From Virgibacillus sp. NKC19-3 (lineage in GTDB: Bacteria > Bacillota > Bacilli > Bacillales > Amphibacillaceae): a DNA stretch of 64,000 bases. Each line of letters begins with the position of its first letter. The stretch's first letter is position 1. Shown here in pieces: positions 36,465 through 44,519 of this stretch. The notes under the pieces were generated by a model. It did not search any database, was not told the DNA's origin, and saw only the letters and a program-made list of their open reading frames with translations. The stretch is taken from NCBI RefSeq assembly GCF_019837165.1, contig NZ_JAGYHC010000001.1, positions 3,348,001 to 3,412,000 of the forward strand, written 5' to 3'. The translations under genes and the position numbers were made by a program.

Positions 36465-36743
36465 TTAATCACTCATGTTTTTAAGTTGATTTAATAATTT
36501 CTCCCGAATTTCTTCTGTGTTTGTCAGATCATCAATAAATATCTTCGGGCTACTAATACCTTCCAATGTGGATTCTAAATCGGCTGATGCTATGACTAAA
36601 TCCGGGTTGCCACCTTTGGCAGACCCTGCATCATTTGCATTGACATCTGCTTTAATCCCCTTCTCATTTAAAATGTCGTCCACTGTCATTTTCAACATTA
36701 AACTTGTTCCAAATCCCATCCCACAAACCGTCATAATATTCAT
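36465..36743 (-). CDS. PTS EIIB, ascorbate/galactitol-like
   Basis: A 92-residue IIB. The phosphorylated Cys7 lies in MTVCGMGFGTSLMLK, the P-loop pattern of SgaB/GatB-type proteins, followed by the usual alternating alpha/beta fold ending at KIFIDDLTN. It passes phosphate from IIA to the sugar bound in the IIC downstream. Confidence 0.92.
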   Translation of the reverse strand: MNIMTVCGMGFGTSLMLKMTVDDILNEKGIKADVNANDAGSAKGGNPDLVIASADLESTLEGISSPKIFIDDLTNTEEIREKLLNQLKNMSD

Positions 36744-36762
36744 TCATAACGCCTCCTTAATT

Positions 36763-37497
36763 TTATAAACATGTGATTCGATTTCTATAATTTTCAATAT
36801 GCTTTCGGTTAATATCATCCCCTTTGTCGAGATTTGAGCTTACATATATCGGCGGCTCTATTCCTTTTTTATCTAGATTTTCAATAACTTGCACTACAAT
36901 TGATTGAAGGATCGTAAATCCAATAATGGAAGATGTTGGACCAAATTTCGAGTCTACGCTGGATAATTGCATGATGGCATCGCCGGATTCACCATGGTTA
37001 TCTAAAACGACATCTGCTAATTCGTATAATTTTTCCCCTCCTTTAGAACGTGAATTAACTTCCTTAGAAAAAGACAACGATGTCAAGGCAATAACTTTCA
37101 TCCCTTTTTTCTTCGCCTCAATAGCCATTTCGATCGGAACCGGATTTCTCCCTGATGTGGAAACAATCAGCATGACATCTCCAGGATACGTCACTTCTTC
37201 TTCTAAGAGAATCTTTGCAAGCCCCTCCTGCCGCTCTGAAAAAGTGCTGACTGGCGCAGATGGGGATAAGGAAAGACTTGGCGCTAAAATTGCATTCACA
37301 GGAACAAGTCCGCCTGCGCGGTAAAAAAGCTCCATAGCATACATTTGAGAGTGACCACATCCAAACACATGAAGAACTCCATCATTTTCGATAGCGCTTG
37401 CAATAATATTGGCCGCATCTACAATGTGATTCGACTCTTTCTCCGATACCTCATTCAACATATTTTGTATTTCTGAAAAATAATCTTTAAATAACAT
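36763..37497 (-). CDS. SIS-domain sugar-phosphate protein (UPF0309 family)
   Basis: A 244-residue single-SIS-domain protein: VLHVFGCGHSQMYAMELFYR and MLIVSTSGRNPVPIEMAIEA are the sugar-phosphate binding loops. It belongs to the UPF0309 group often found beside amino-sugar PTS genes. An isomerase or deaminase acting on a hexosamine phosphate is likely. It differs from the neighbouring two-SIS AgaS protein and is located between IIA and IIB genes in the operon, 7 bp after IIA. Confidence 0.85.
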   Translation of the reverse strand: MLFKDYFSEIQNMLNEVSEKESNHIVDAANIIASAIENDGVLHVFGCGHSQMYAMELFYRAGGLVPVNAILAPSLSLSPSAPVSTFSERQEGLAKILLEEEVTYPGDVMLIVSTSGRNPVPIEMAIEAKKKGMKVIALTSLSFSKEVNSRSKGGEKLYELADVVLDNHGESGDAIMQLSSVDSKFGPTSSIIGFTILQSIVVQVIENLDKKGIEPPIYVSSNLDKGDDINRKHIENYRNRITCL

Positions 37498-37504
37498 TTT
37501 GTAT

Positions 37505-37963
37505 TTAATTCTCCTCTCTTAGTTTTTTGTTGATCATATTTAATACGCGATCAACATTTTCTTCAGTTCGAATCATTTCTAAAAGCTGCTTATCTTGTAA
37601 AACCCGCATCAATTCAGCCATTAAATTTAAGTGTGTATTATGATCAACTGCCCCTAATGCAAATACTAAATCCACTGGGTCCTTGTTTCCAGCTCCAAAA
37701 TCCACTGGATTTTCTAAGGTAATCATAGTTAAACCAATTTCTTTCACCCCCTCCTCAGGTCTAGCATGAAATAATGCAATCCCAGGCGCAATGACAATGT
37801 AAGGACCATATTCATATACACCGTCGATCATGCTTTGAATATACCTTTCTTCAACGATATTATTTTCCAAAAGCAGTTCCCCGGCTTTTTGCCCAGCTTC
37901 CTGCCAATTTTCCACGTGAACTTGTAGAGAAATGGTAGACGAACTTAACAAACTTTCAAGCAT
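37505..37963 (-). CDS. PTS EIIA, mannitol/fructose/ascorbate type
   Basis: A 152-residue EIIA type-2 domain with the phospho-accepting His66 in IALFHARPE and the flanking LITLENPVDFG and VFALGAVDHNTHL strands. It receives phosphate from HPr and hands it to IIB. The ATG at 37963 has GGGGGAAG 6 bases upstream and lies 1 bp past the agaS stop; the longer frame from 38026 overlaps agaS and is not used. Confidence 0.9.
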   Translation of the reverse strand: MLESLLSSSTISLQVHVENWQEAGQKAGELLLENNIVEERYIQSMIDGVYEYGPYIVIAPGIALFHARPEEGVKEIGLTMITLENPVDFGAGNKDPVDLVFALGAVDHNTHLNLMAELMRVLQDKQLLEMIRTEENVDRVLNMINKKLREEN

Positions 37964-37964
37964 A

Positions 37965-39134
37965 TTAATCTTCCCCCATGTAATCGTATATCGTAACACC
38001 CTGTACAACCCGATTGATTTGGCCATCGGGACTCGGATTATCAGGGGTAATTCCTAGCTGCAATGATTTTTTCAACGCTAATACTTGTGCAACAATAATA
38101 GCTGGAAGGGCTACATGGAAATCATTTATTAAATCGTTCGCGTCATTGTTAATTGATATAACCCAGTCGGCCAATTCAGCAATCTCTGAGTCATTTTTGT
38201 CTGTAATAGCCACAACTTTAGCACCAGATATATCCCCCGAAAGCTCCCGAAGCATATCTACATCGTATTTACGTGTGTAAGGATTGTTTGATAGGAAAAT
38301 CACAACAAGGGACTTAGCATTTAAAATTGATTTTGGACCGTGACGGAAGCCGAGTGATGATTCATGGACAGCGACTACTTTTCCTGCAGTTAATTCAAGC
38401 ATTTTTAATGCAGCTTCATGAGTTAATTGACCCAATATTCCTGAACCCAAATAAATAATTCGCTCAAAATCCATTTTGAGAATGTCATTAATTTTTTCCG
38501 GCAATGATTCAATCAGTTTTTCTGCATGACCGAGAATATTTTTGTCCAAATCGTTCGATGTAAATAACGTATACGCAGTTATTAGCATACAGGTAAAACT
38601 GCTTGTCATCGCAAGCCCTTTGTCGTGAGCATCATCTGGCATCAGAATAGTTACTGAGTTTTTATCGTTCTTTGTGTCCTTGGCCAACTGTCCATCTTGA
38701 TTGCAAGTTATAACTACTTGATAAAAATGATCAACTATCTGTTCACCGAGCGCTACAGCTGCAACGCTTTCCGGACTATTACCCGAACGTGCAAAAGACA
38801 CCATGATAGTCGGTATATCTTTTTGTAAATATTCTTCGGGGTTTGAAACAATATTTGTTGTGGGAACTGAATCAAATTGGACATTTGCATTATTTTCTTT
38901 TCGCAATAACGGTACAAGTATATCTCCAATAAATGCCGATGTTCCTGCCCCTGACAATATCACACGGACATGTTCATGTTTTTTATAAATCGATTCTATA
39001 AAATTAGTTAGTTCTTCTTTTTGATCAAAGAGCGAAGAAACAAGCTCTTTCCAAACAACAGGCTGCTGGTAGATTTCAGAAGTAGTATTAATTGCACTAT
39101 TCTTTTGTAATTCCTCAGATGTCATATTAAACAT
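37965..39134 (-). CDS. agaS: AgaS: galactosamine-6-phosphate deaminase/isomerase (two SIS domains)
   Basis: A 389-residue protein with two SIS domains: VRVILSGAGTSAFIGDILVP with MVSFARSGNSPESVAAVALG in the first half, and IIYLGSGILGQLTHEAALKM with ESSLGFRHGPKSI in the second. The HGPKS loop and length mark AgaS, which converts galactosamine 6-phosphate to tagatose 6-phosphate with release of ammonia. It heads the operon under a GTGGTTAT inverted repeat, with GGAGGG before the ATG. Confidence 0.92.
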   Translation of the reverse strand: MFNMTSEELQKNSAINTTSEIYQQPVVWKELVSSLFDQKEELTNFIESIYKKHEHVRVILSGAGTSAFIGDILVPLLRKENNANVQFDSVPTTNIVSNPEEYLQKDIPTIMVSFARSGNSPESVAAVALGEQIVDHFYQVVITCNQDGQLAKDTKNDKNSVTILMPDDAHDKGLAMTSSFTCMLITAYTLFTSNDLDKNILGHAEKLIESLPEKINDILKMDFERIIYLGSGILGQLTHEAALKMLELTAGKVVAVHESSLGFRHGPKSILNAKSLVVIFLSNNPYTRKYDVDMLRELSGDISGAKVVAITDKNDSEIAELADWVISINNDANDLINDFHVALPAIIVAQVLALKKSLQLGITPDNPSPDGQINRVVQGVTIYDYMGED

Positions 39135-39161
39135 GTTTCACCCTCCAATAAATTAGTTGCT

Positions 39162-39183
39162 GTGGTTATGTCGTTATAACCAC
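39162..39183. promoter_or_regulatory. Operator upstream of agaS
   Basis: GTGGTTAT-N6-ATAACCAC, a perfect 8-bp inverted repeat 28 bp before agaS. The half site recurs upstream of the GntR gene at 39993, so both promoters probably answer to that regulator. Confidence 0.7.
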
Positions 39184-39222
39184 TTGCGTTAAAAAAAACG
39201 CTATTCCTTTTTAAACCTGAAA

Positions 39223-39939
39223 TCAAGTTAATTCTACGGTATAATCAAATTTATCACCACGGGCTACACTAATAGTATATTCTATTAATTTATCATCTTG
39301 ATAAGCAAAACGTTTAATCAGCATTGCCGGATGATCTGCAGGTAAGTTCAAGTGCTCTCCCTCTTTTTCGCGTATAGTGGTAGCGGAGAACTGTTCAACT
39401 GCTTTTGTGACACCAATTTGATAATCCTGAAGAAAAATGTCGTACATTGGACGTTCTTTTAAGTCCTTTTCTGTTAAGTAAGGAAATATCTTTTTAGGAA
39501 TATATGATGTTTCGTACATTAAGGGTTCGTTATCAGCCAATCGCAGACGTACAATTTGAAAAGCTTCATCCAAGGGCGCCAAATTCATTTTGTTTGCAAA
39601 TCGTTCATCTAATGCAATTTCTCGAAATGAAAGTACTTGGGTGGTTGGCGTTTTTCCCATTTTTTGCATTTCCTCTGTAAAACTATACAACTTAACAAGA
39701 TTTTGATTATAGCTAATTGGCGATACGAAGGTCCCTTTACCATGCAATTTGTAGATATAACCTTCCCGTTCAAGTTCCTGCAATGCTTGCCTCACCGTTA
39801 TACGGCTAAGATCATAAATATCACATAATTCTCTTTCTGAAGGCAGTTTTTCGTGTACAAGTAATTTTTCAGTATCTATTTTTTTGATTAAATCGTCCAT
39901 TAATTGCAAGTATAATGGTATCTTACTCGTCTTATCCAA
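39223..39939 (-). CDS. GntR-family regulator, NagR/YvoA-like
   Basis: A 238-residue HutC-type GntR regulator. The winged helix at residues 7-70 (IPLYLQLMDDLIKKI, SRITVRQALQELEREGYIYK, GKGTFVSP) precedes a UTRA domain that binds small sugars. NagR-type relatives respond to amino-sugar phosphates. It stands immediately upstream of agaS in the same direction, with matching GTGGTTAT elements before both genes, implying joint repression relieved by a hexosamine phosphate. Confidence 0.9.
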   Translation of the reverse strand: MDKTSKIPLYLQLMDDLIKKIDTEKLLVHEKLPSERELCDIYDLSRITVRQALQELEREGYIYKLHGKGTFVSPISYNQNLVKLYSFTEEMQKMGKTPTTQVLSFREIALDERFANKMNLAPLDEAFQIVRLRLADNEPLMYETSYIPKKIFPYLTEKDLKERPMYDIFLQDYQIGVTKAVEQFSATTIREKEGEHLNLPADHPAMLIKRFAYQDDKLIEYTISVARGDKFDYTVELT

Positions 39940-39992
39940 ATCTAGTTTCCACCTACTTTCTCAACCCAATCATTGCCTTGATAAACTATTAT

Positions 39993-40007
39993 GTGGTTAT
40001 TACCAGT
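39993..40007. promoter_or_regulatory. Operator-like element upstream of the GntR gene
   Basis: GTGGTTATTACCAGT contains the GTGGTTAT half site seen at 39162 plus a TGG/CCA palindrome, 54 bp before the regulator's start. Confidence 0.55.
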
Positions 40008-40157
40008 TGTTATTAATAATTGTAACGCATGTTTAAATATATGTAAAGGATTACAATTACATTTTTCTTAATTACGGTTTGCAAAGCAACAGTAGAGGAA
40101 TTGCACTTTTAAGAACTATGAAAATATTTCTTTATAGTTTGATGCTTACGATGTATA

Positions 40158-40357
40158 TCACACATGCTGGAGGAAGGATTTCTTCCCTGATTTCAAAACT
40201 GCCTGGTTGAAGTCCGAAAAACCATTTGCCCTAATTCCTATAGCGCCACCTTCAGCTGCCACAATAGCCATCTTCTTCATGTATTCAGATCCATGTAAAG
40301 TTCATTTTCTAACGCTTGGCATGATACCACTAACCCTCCATTTAGTTGACTCAACAA
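40158..40357 (-). pseudogene. nanE: N-acetylmannosamine-6-phosphate epimerase relic
   Basis: Reading the minus strand from a TTG at 40357 gives LSQLNGGLVVSCQALENE, then, after a one-base loss near 40301, LHGSEYMKKMAIVAAEGGAI and GIRANG. This is the N-terminal signature of NanE (GLIVSCQALENEPLHGSEIM). After about 45 residues the sequence diverges and hits a stop at 40158. NanE interconverts ManNAc-6-P and GlcNAc-6-P, so the locus once had a further amino-sugar entry route. Confidence 0.75.
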
Positions 40358-40931
40358 AATATATCTATCTCTTTAGTGAACTTATATGTTTCGATAATTA
40401 TTCGCGATATTCTTATAAAGAAATTCAAAAACCCATTCAACCTTAAACTTTAGCAGCAATTAGAATGTTATTTTTCTAAGGATCTACATTTTCTGCTTTA
40501 TTGATAACACTTTGTAGACTAATGTTGTAAAGTAACACATTATCTCAGCCACTCTTTTTCAAAATAATTCGGACTGAAAATCCGTAATAATCCCCCGTCG
40601 TGAAAATAAATAATAGAAAGAAGCAATCTCCTTTCTATTTACTTACAGTCACAACAAACAAACCAGCGTTTGTAAAATCGTAAATTAAGAAACTGCCTTA
40701 ATACCATGCAAATCATTTTTTACACTACTTCAGGAAGAGGGATGACCTAGATTACTATTTAAACCTGATAAGTTTCGATGAATGCCATTTTCAAACTTTA
40801 TTTTTATATTTTCGTATGAATTTCATAATTCCTAGACCTTGCGCGGTAAGGACTTTGAAATCTAAATAAGTACCTCTCCAAATCTTTATAATGGTAGTTG
40901 AACAAAAAACCAAAAGATTGGGAGGGTACTT
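40358..40931. other. Gene-free AT-rich stretch
   Basis: No coding frame of interest. Its last 60 bases (about 40869-40930) form an imperfect inverted repeat, AGTACCTCTCC...GGGAGGGTACT, at the left edge of the IS1182-type remnant. Confidence 0.4.
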
Positions 40932-41209
40932 CCTATTACCATTATTCGTCAATCAAGTCTATTTGGCATTCAAGAATTATATGACATGAAACCTACCCAA
41001 AAGTACGAAGCCATTTTTTAGCGATAGATTTAGATGCGATTTATCATAAAGTAACCAAAAAGTCAAGACTTGGCACACCGGAAGAGCAGAATTATGCATC
41101 CATGATTATTTCCACTTTTGTACAATATGTGGAGCGTATTCCCATGATCAAGAATCTTATTAACGTCTTCATGATGATATAGTGTTTAAGCTCAATTGTG
41201 GATTGAGTA
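40932..41209 (+). pseudogene. IS1182-type transposase, N-terminal remnant
   Basis: Reads ITIIRQSSLFGIQELYDMKP, stop, then frame-shifted AIDLDAIYHKVTKKSRLG with MIISTFVQYVERIPMIKNL, and after another shift RLHDDIVFKLNCGL. This is the N-terminal domain of IS1182-like transposases. Two frameshifts, and no DDE domain remains. Confidence 0.7.
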
Positions 41210-41465
41210 TTGCGGAGGGATAGAGCCAGCTGTGTAAAGTTTTGAGCCACCATTTGCGGAAAAAAGAGCCACTAGAGCAGGATATTGGTGGAAGATTAAA
41301 CTTTATACCTCTCCATGTTAAATTCATTCATGTCGCTGAATAGATATCTCCACGTAAATTAATTTTTAAAATTTCCCTTAGCTATAATTTTATCTCTTAT
41401 TGATCCTTTTTACATTTTGTACTGCATGTATATGCCGCTTCTACACTTACAAAAAATCAATATAC

Positions 41466-42350
41466 TTATTTACTAATGACTTGTTGAAGTTGTTTACCCG
41501 ATTCATCATAGTAATAAAAACCTTTACCGGTCTTAACTCCATAATTGCCGGATTCAACAACCTTTTTCAGTAGTGGACAAGGGCGATATTTGGAATCTTG
41601 AAATCCATTATAAAGACCTTCCATTGTTGCTAAAAGTACATCCAATCCAACAAAATCAGCAAGGGTAAGAGGCCCCATCCGATGATTTGCTCCCAATTTC
41701 ATTGCCTCATCTATATCTTTAGGTTCAGCACCTTCCATTACACAATATACTGCTTCATTAACCATCGGAACAAGAAGACGATTAACAAGAAAGCCTGGGT
41801 AGTCCTGACACCGAACAGGGGCTTTTCCAATACTATATGCAAAGTCAAACATAGCCTCCATTGTAGTTTTATCTGTAATAATTGATGGGACGACTTCTAC
41901 AAGTTTCATAACAGGTACAGGATAGAAATAATGAAAGCCAATGACTTTTTCAGGTCGCTGTGTTACCGATCCAATTGCTGCAATAGAAAGACCAGATGTG
42001 TTAGAAGCTAATATTGTTTGTTTATCTACATATTGATCCATTTGAGCAAAAACCTTTTTTTTGATCTCTAACTCCTCAGGAACAGCTTCGATTACCAGAT
42101 CAACTCCCTTTATATGTTCAATATCACTATTTATAGTAATGTTTTTTAAGGCCAGCTCTTTTTCATTATCGGTAATCTTTTGTTTTTTTACTTTTACATT
42201 CAGTTGCTTTTCTATATTGCCAATTGCTTCATTTGCTTTTGATTCATTTATTTCTATTAACATTACACTTTTTCCAGACTCAGCAGCATTTTGAGCAATA
42301 CCCGCTCCCATCAGACCGCCACCTACGATCGCCATACTTTCAAGTGACAT
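41466..42350 (-). CDS. 3-hydroxybutyryl-CoA dehydrogenase
   Basis: A 294-residue NAD-dependent 3-hydroxyacyl-CoA dehydrogenase. The Rossmann motif GGGLMGAGIA is at residues 10-19; catalytic regions SNTSGLSIAAIGS, GFHYFYPVPVMKLVEV and YPGFLVNRLLVPM are all present, and the family length is exact. It oxidises 3-hydroxybutyryl-CoA to acetoacetyl-CoA. A terminator-like hairpin at 42424 separates it from the thiolase gene upstream, so it may be read through or have its own promoter. Confidence 0.93.
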   Translation of the reverse strand: MSLESMAIVGGGLMGAGIAQNAAESGKSVMLIEINESKANEAIGNIEKQLNVKVKKQKITDNEKELALKNITINSDIEHIKGVDLVIEAVPEELEIKKKVFAQMDQYVDKQTILASNTSGLSIAAIGSVTQRPEKVIGFHYFYPVPVMKLVEVVPSIITDKTTMEAMFDFAYSIGKAPVRCQDYPGFLVNRLLVPMVNEAVYCVMEGAEPKDIDEAMKLGANHRMGPLTLADFVGLDVLLATMEGLYNGFQDSKYRPCPLLKKVVESGNYGVKTGKGFYYYDESGKQLQQVISK

Positions 42351-42423
42351 ATATTCTCCCCCTTTTTAATGAAGCAACCTCTTATATTATATGTTATTAT
42401 TTTATTCCCATTTTAATATGGAA

Positions 42424-42451
42424 AAGGTGAGATAGAATTCAGTCTCACCTT
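42424..42451 (-). terminator. Terminator after the thiolase gene
   Basis: AAGGTGAGA/TCTCACCTT stem (42424-42432 with 42443-42451), followed by TTCC on the minus strand; only partly T-rich, so read-through is possible. Confidence 0.65.
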
Positions 42452-42460
42452 CATCCATTA

Positions 42461-43648
42461 TCAACATCTTTCAAATAGTGTTGAGATACCTTGTCCTCCA
42501 CCTATACACATTGTAACAATACCTTTATCTAAGTTAGATCGATGCATTTCATGCATAATTTTAACTGTTAAAATAGTCCCCGTTGCTCCCACTGGATGGC
42601 CTAAACTGATTGCACCACCATTAACATTAACTTTATTTGGATCAAGATTTAAATCTCTCATAACGGCACAAGACTGAGAAGCAAAAGCTTCATTCAATTC
42701 AAAAGTATCAATCTCATCTAAATCAAAGTCTAATTTTTTTGCTAATTTTTCAGTTGATAATTTTGGGGCGTATCCCATAACATCAGGTCCGTTCCCAGCT
42801 ACCGCAAAGCCTTTTATTTTTAATAAAGGCTTAATCCCCAACTCTTCTGCTTTTTCTTTTGACATAAGCACTACTGAAGCTGCACCATCATTAATTCCAG
42901 AAGAATTTGCTGGAGTAACTGTACCTTCCTTCTTAAAAGCAGGTTTCATTTTACTTAGCTTTTCCATCGTAAGTCCTTCTCTTGGATGCTCATCCGTATC
43001 TACAATTGTTATATTTCCTTTTCTGTCTTTTAACTCAATAGGAACTATTTCATCTTTAAATTTCCCTTCTTTAATTGCTTTAACAGCTCTCTCTTGACTC
43101 TTAATGGAAAACTCATCTTGTTCCTCCCTCGAAATACGGTATCTTTCTGCTACATTTTCACCTGTAACACCATTATGATATGGCCCACTTGGCCAGGTTA
43201 AAATGGATAATACTCCATCTTCAAGCTCTCCATGACCCATTTTATACCCAAAACGAGCCTCCTTTACATAATACGGTAATTGAGACATATTTTCGGTTCC
43301 ACACGATACTACTACATCTGCATTCCCAGTTTGGATTTGCATCATACCATCTACAATGGATTGCATTCCAGAACCACATTGTCTATTAACAGAATAAGCT
43401 GTCGTTTCCTCTGGTAAATCAGACTTAAGTGAAACAACCCTACCTATAAAACCATTTTCAGCAATCTGACCTACATTACCGATAATTAATTCATCTACAT
43501 TTTTAGATTCTATCCCCGCTCTTTTCACAGACTCTTTTACTGCATATGCTGCTAAGTCAGTCGCGTGTACATCTTTCAATCCTCCACCAAACTTTCCAAT
43601 TGGAGTTCTTGCTCCAGACACAACGACTACTTCCTTTAAATTACTCAT
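42461..43648 (-). CDS. Acetyl-CoA C-acyltransferase (thiolase)
   Basis: A 395-residue thiolase with nucleophile Cys91 in NRQCGSG, GHPVGATG, and the closing CIGGGQG cysteine. It would cleave acetoacetyl-CoA, or a longer ketoacyl-CoA, to acetyl-CoA. Together with the SDR, CoA transferase, ligase and hydroxyacyl-CoA dehydrogenase around it, it completes a beta-oxidation-like route. It differs considerably from the paralogue at 7569. Confidence 0.93.
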   Translation of the reverse strand: MSNLKEVVVVSGARTPIGKFGGGLKDVHATDLAAYAVKESVKRAGIESKNVDELIIGNVGQIAENGFIGRVVSLKSDLPEETTAYSVNRQCGSGMQSIVDGMMQIQTGNADVVVSCGTENMSQLPYYVKEARFGYKMGHGELEDGVLSILTWPSGPYHNGVTGENVAERYRISREEQDEFSIKSQERAVKAIKEGKFKDEIVPIELKDRKGNITIVDTDEHPREGLTMEKLSKMKPAFKKEGTVTPANSSGINDGAASVVLMSKEKAEELGIKPLLKIKGFAVAGNGPDVMGYAPKLSTEKLAKKLDFDLDEIDTFELNEAFASQSCAVMRDLNLDPNKVNVNGGAISLGHPVGATGTILTVKIMHEMHRSNLDKGIVTMCIGGGQGISTLFERC

Positions 43649-43693
43649 TTTTTCATTCCCCTTTTTAAAATTTAAATAGTGAATGATCCTGAA

Positions 43694-44434
43694 CTAGAGG
43701 ACCATTCCTCCACCTACATTGATAACTTCACCAGTTATATAGGAAGCTTCATCTGAAGCTAAAAATGAGATCATATTTCCTACATCGGAGGGGGTTCCTG
43801 CTCTACCCATTGGAATTTTGGAAATCATTTGCTCCCAAACCTCATCTGGCACACCTCTTGTCATGTCCGTATCAATGAACCCTGGACAAATCGCATTGCA
43901 TGTAATATTATTTTTAGCTAATTCTTTTGCAGCTGTTTTTGTCAGTCCTACCACTCCTGCTTTTGATGCTGCATAGTTTGATTGGCCAAAGTTTCCTAAC
44001 CAGCTGGCAGATGAAATAGAGATAATTCTACCAGTTCCTTTTTCTTTCATTCGTATAGCCGCTTCTTGCGTACACAAAAATGTTCCAGTTAAGTTAACAT
44101 CAATTACTTGCTGCCATTGTTCCATAGACATTTTATGAAGTGTAGAATCTTTATTAATCCCCGCATTGTTAACCAAAATGTCTACCGTTCCAAACTCATC
44201 AGTTACATAGTTAAAAAGATTTTTAACTTCATCTTGTTTTGCAATATTAGCTGCATAAGAAGTTATACTATATCTCTGATCAGAAAACGCTTTAACTACT
44301 TCCCTACAAGCTTCTTCATTTAGATCAACGATAACTACCTTTGCCCCCTCATTAGATAGTTTTTCCGCTATACCTTTACCAAGTCCTCTTGCAGCACCTG
44401 TAACAATAGCAACTTTATCTGATAATCTACCCAT
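43694..44434 (-). CDS. SDR-family 3-oxoacyl reductase (FabG-like)
   Basis: A 246-residue short-chain dehydrogenase. The cofactor loop is TGAARGLGKGI, with NNAGINKD, the catalytic Ser in SISSASW and the YAASK Tyr/Lys pair; the C-terminus ITGEVINVGGGMVL is typical of FabG/PhaB. It reduces or oxidises 3-keto/3-hydroxyacyl thioesters with NAD(P)H. The operon context favours acyl-CoA rather than ACP substrates. It would share the hydroxyacyl step with the dehydrogenase at 41466, perhaps with opposite stereochemistry (inference). Confidence 0.9.
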   Translation of the reverse strand: MGRLSDKVAIVTGAARGLGKGIAEKLSNEGAKVVIVDLNEEACREVVKAFSDQRYSITSYAANIAKQDEVKNLFNYVTDEFGTVDILVNNAGINKDSTLHKMSMEQWQQVIDVNLTGTFLCTQEAAIRMKEKGTGRIISISSASWLGNFGQSNYAASKAGVVGLTKTAAKELAKNNITCNAICPGFIDTDMTRGVPDEVWEQMISKIPMGRAGTPSDVGNMISFLASDEASYITGEVINVGGGMVL

Positions 44435-44519
44435 TTTTCATTCCCCCACTGTAATAAATATTTAAATATGAGCTACTAAGGGCTTTACTATCTAAATTCA
44501 TTTATATAGCAAAATTAAA

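Noticed and set aside
41222-41300. GTTTTGAGCCACCATTTGCG-like sequence resembling an IS21-family end
   Set aside because: No partner end or IstA/IstB frame is visible, so a call would rest on a single short resemblance.
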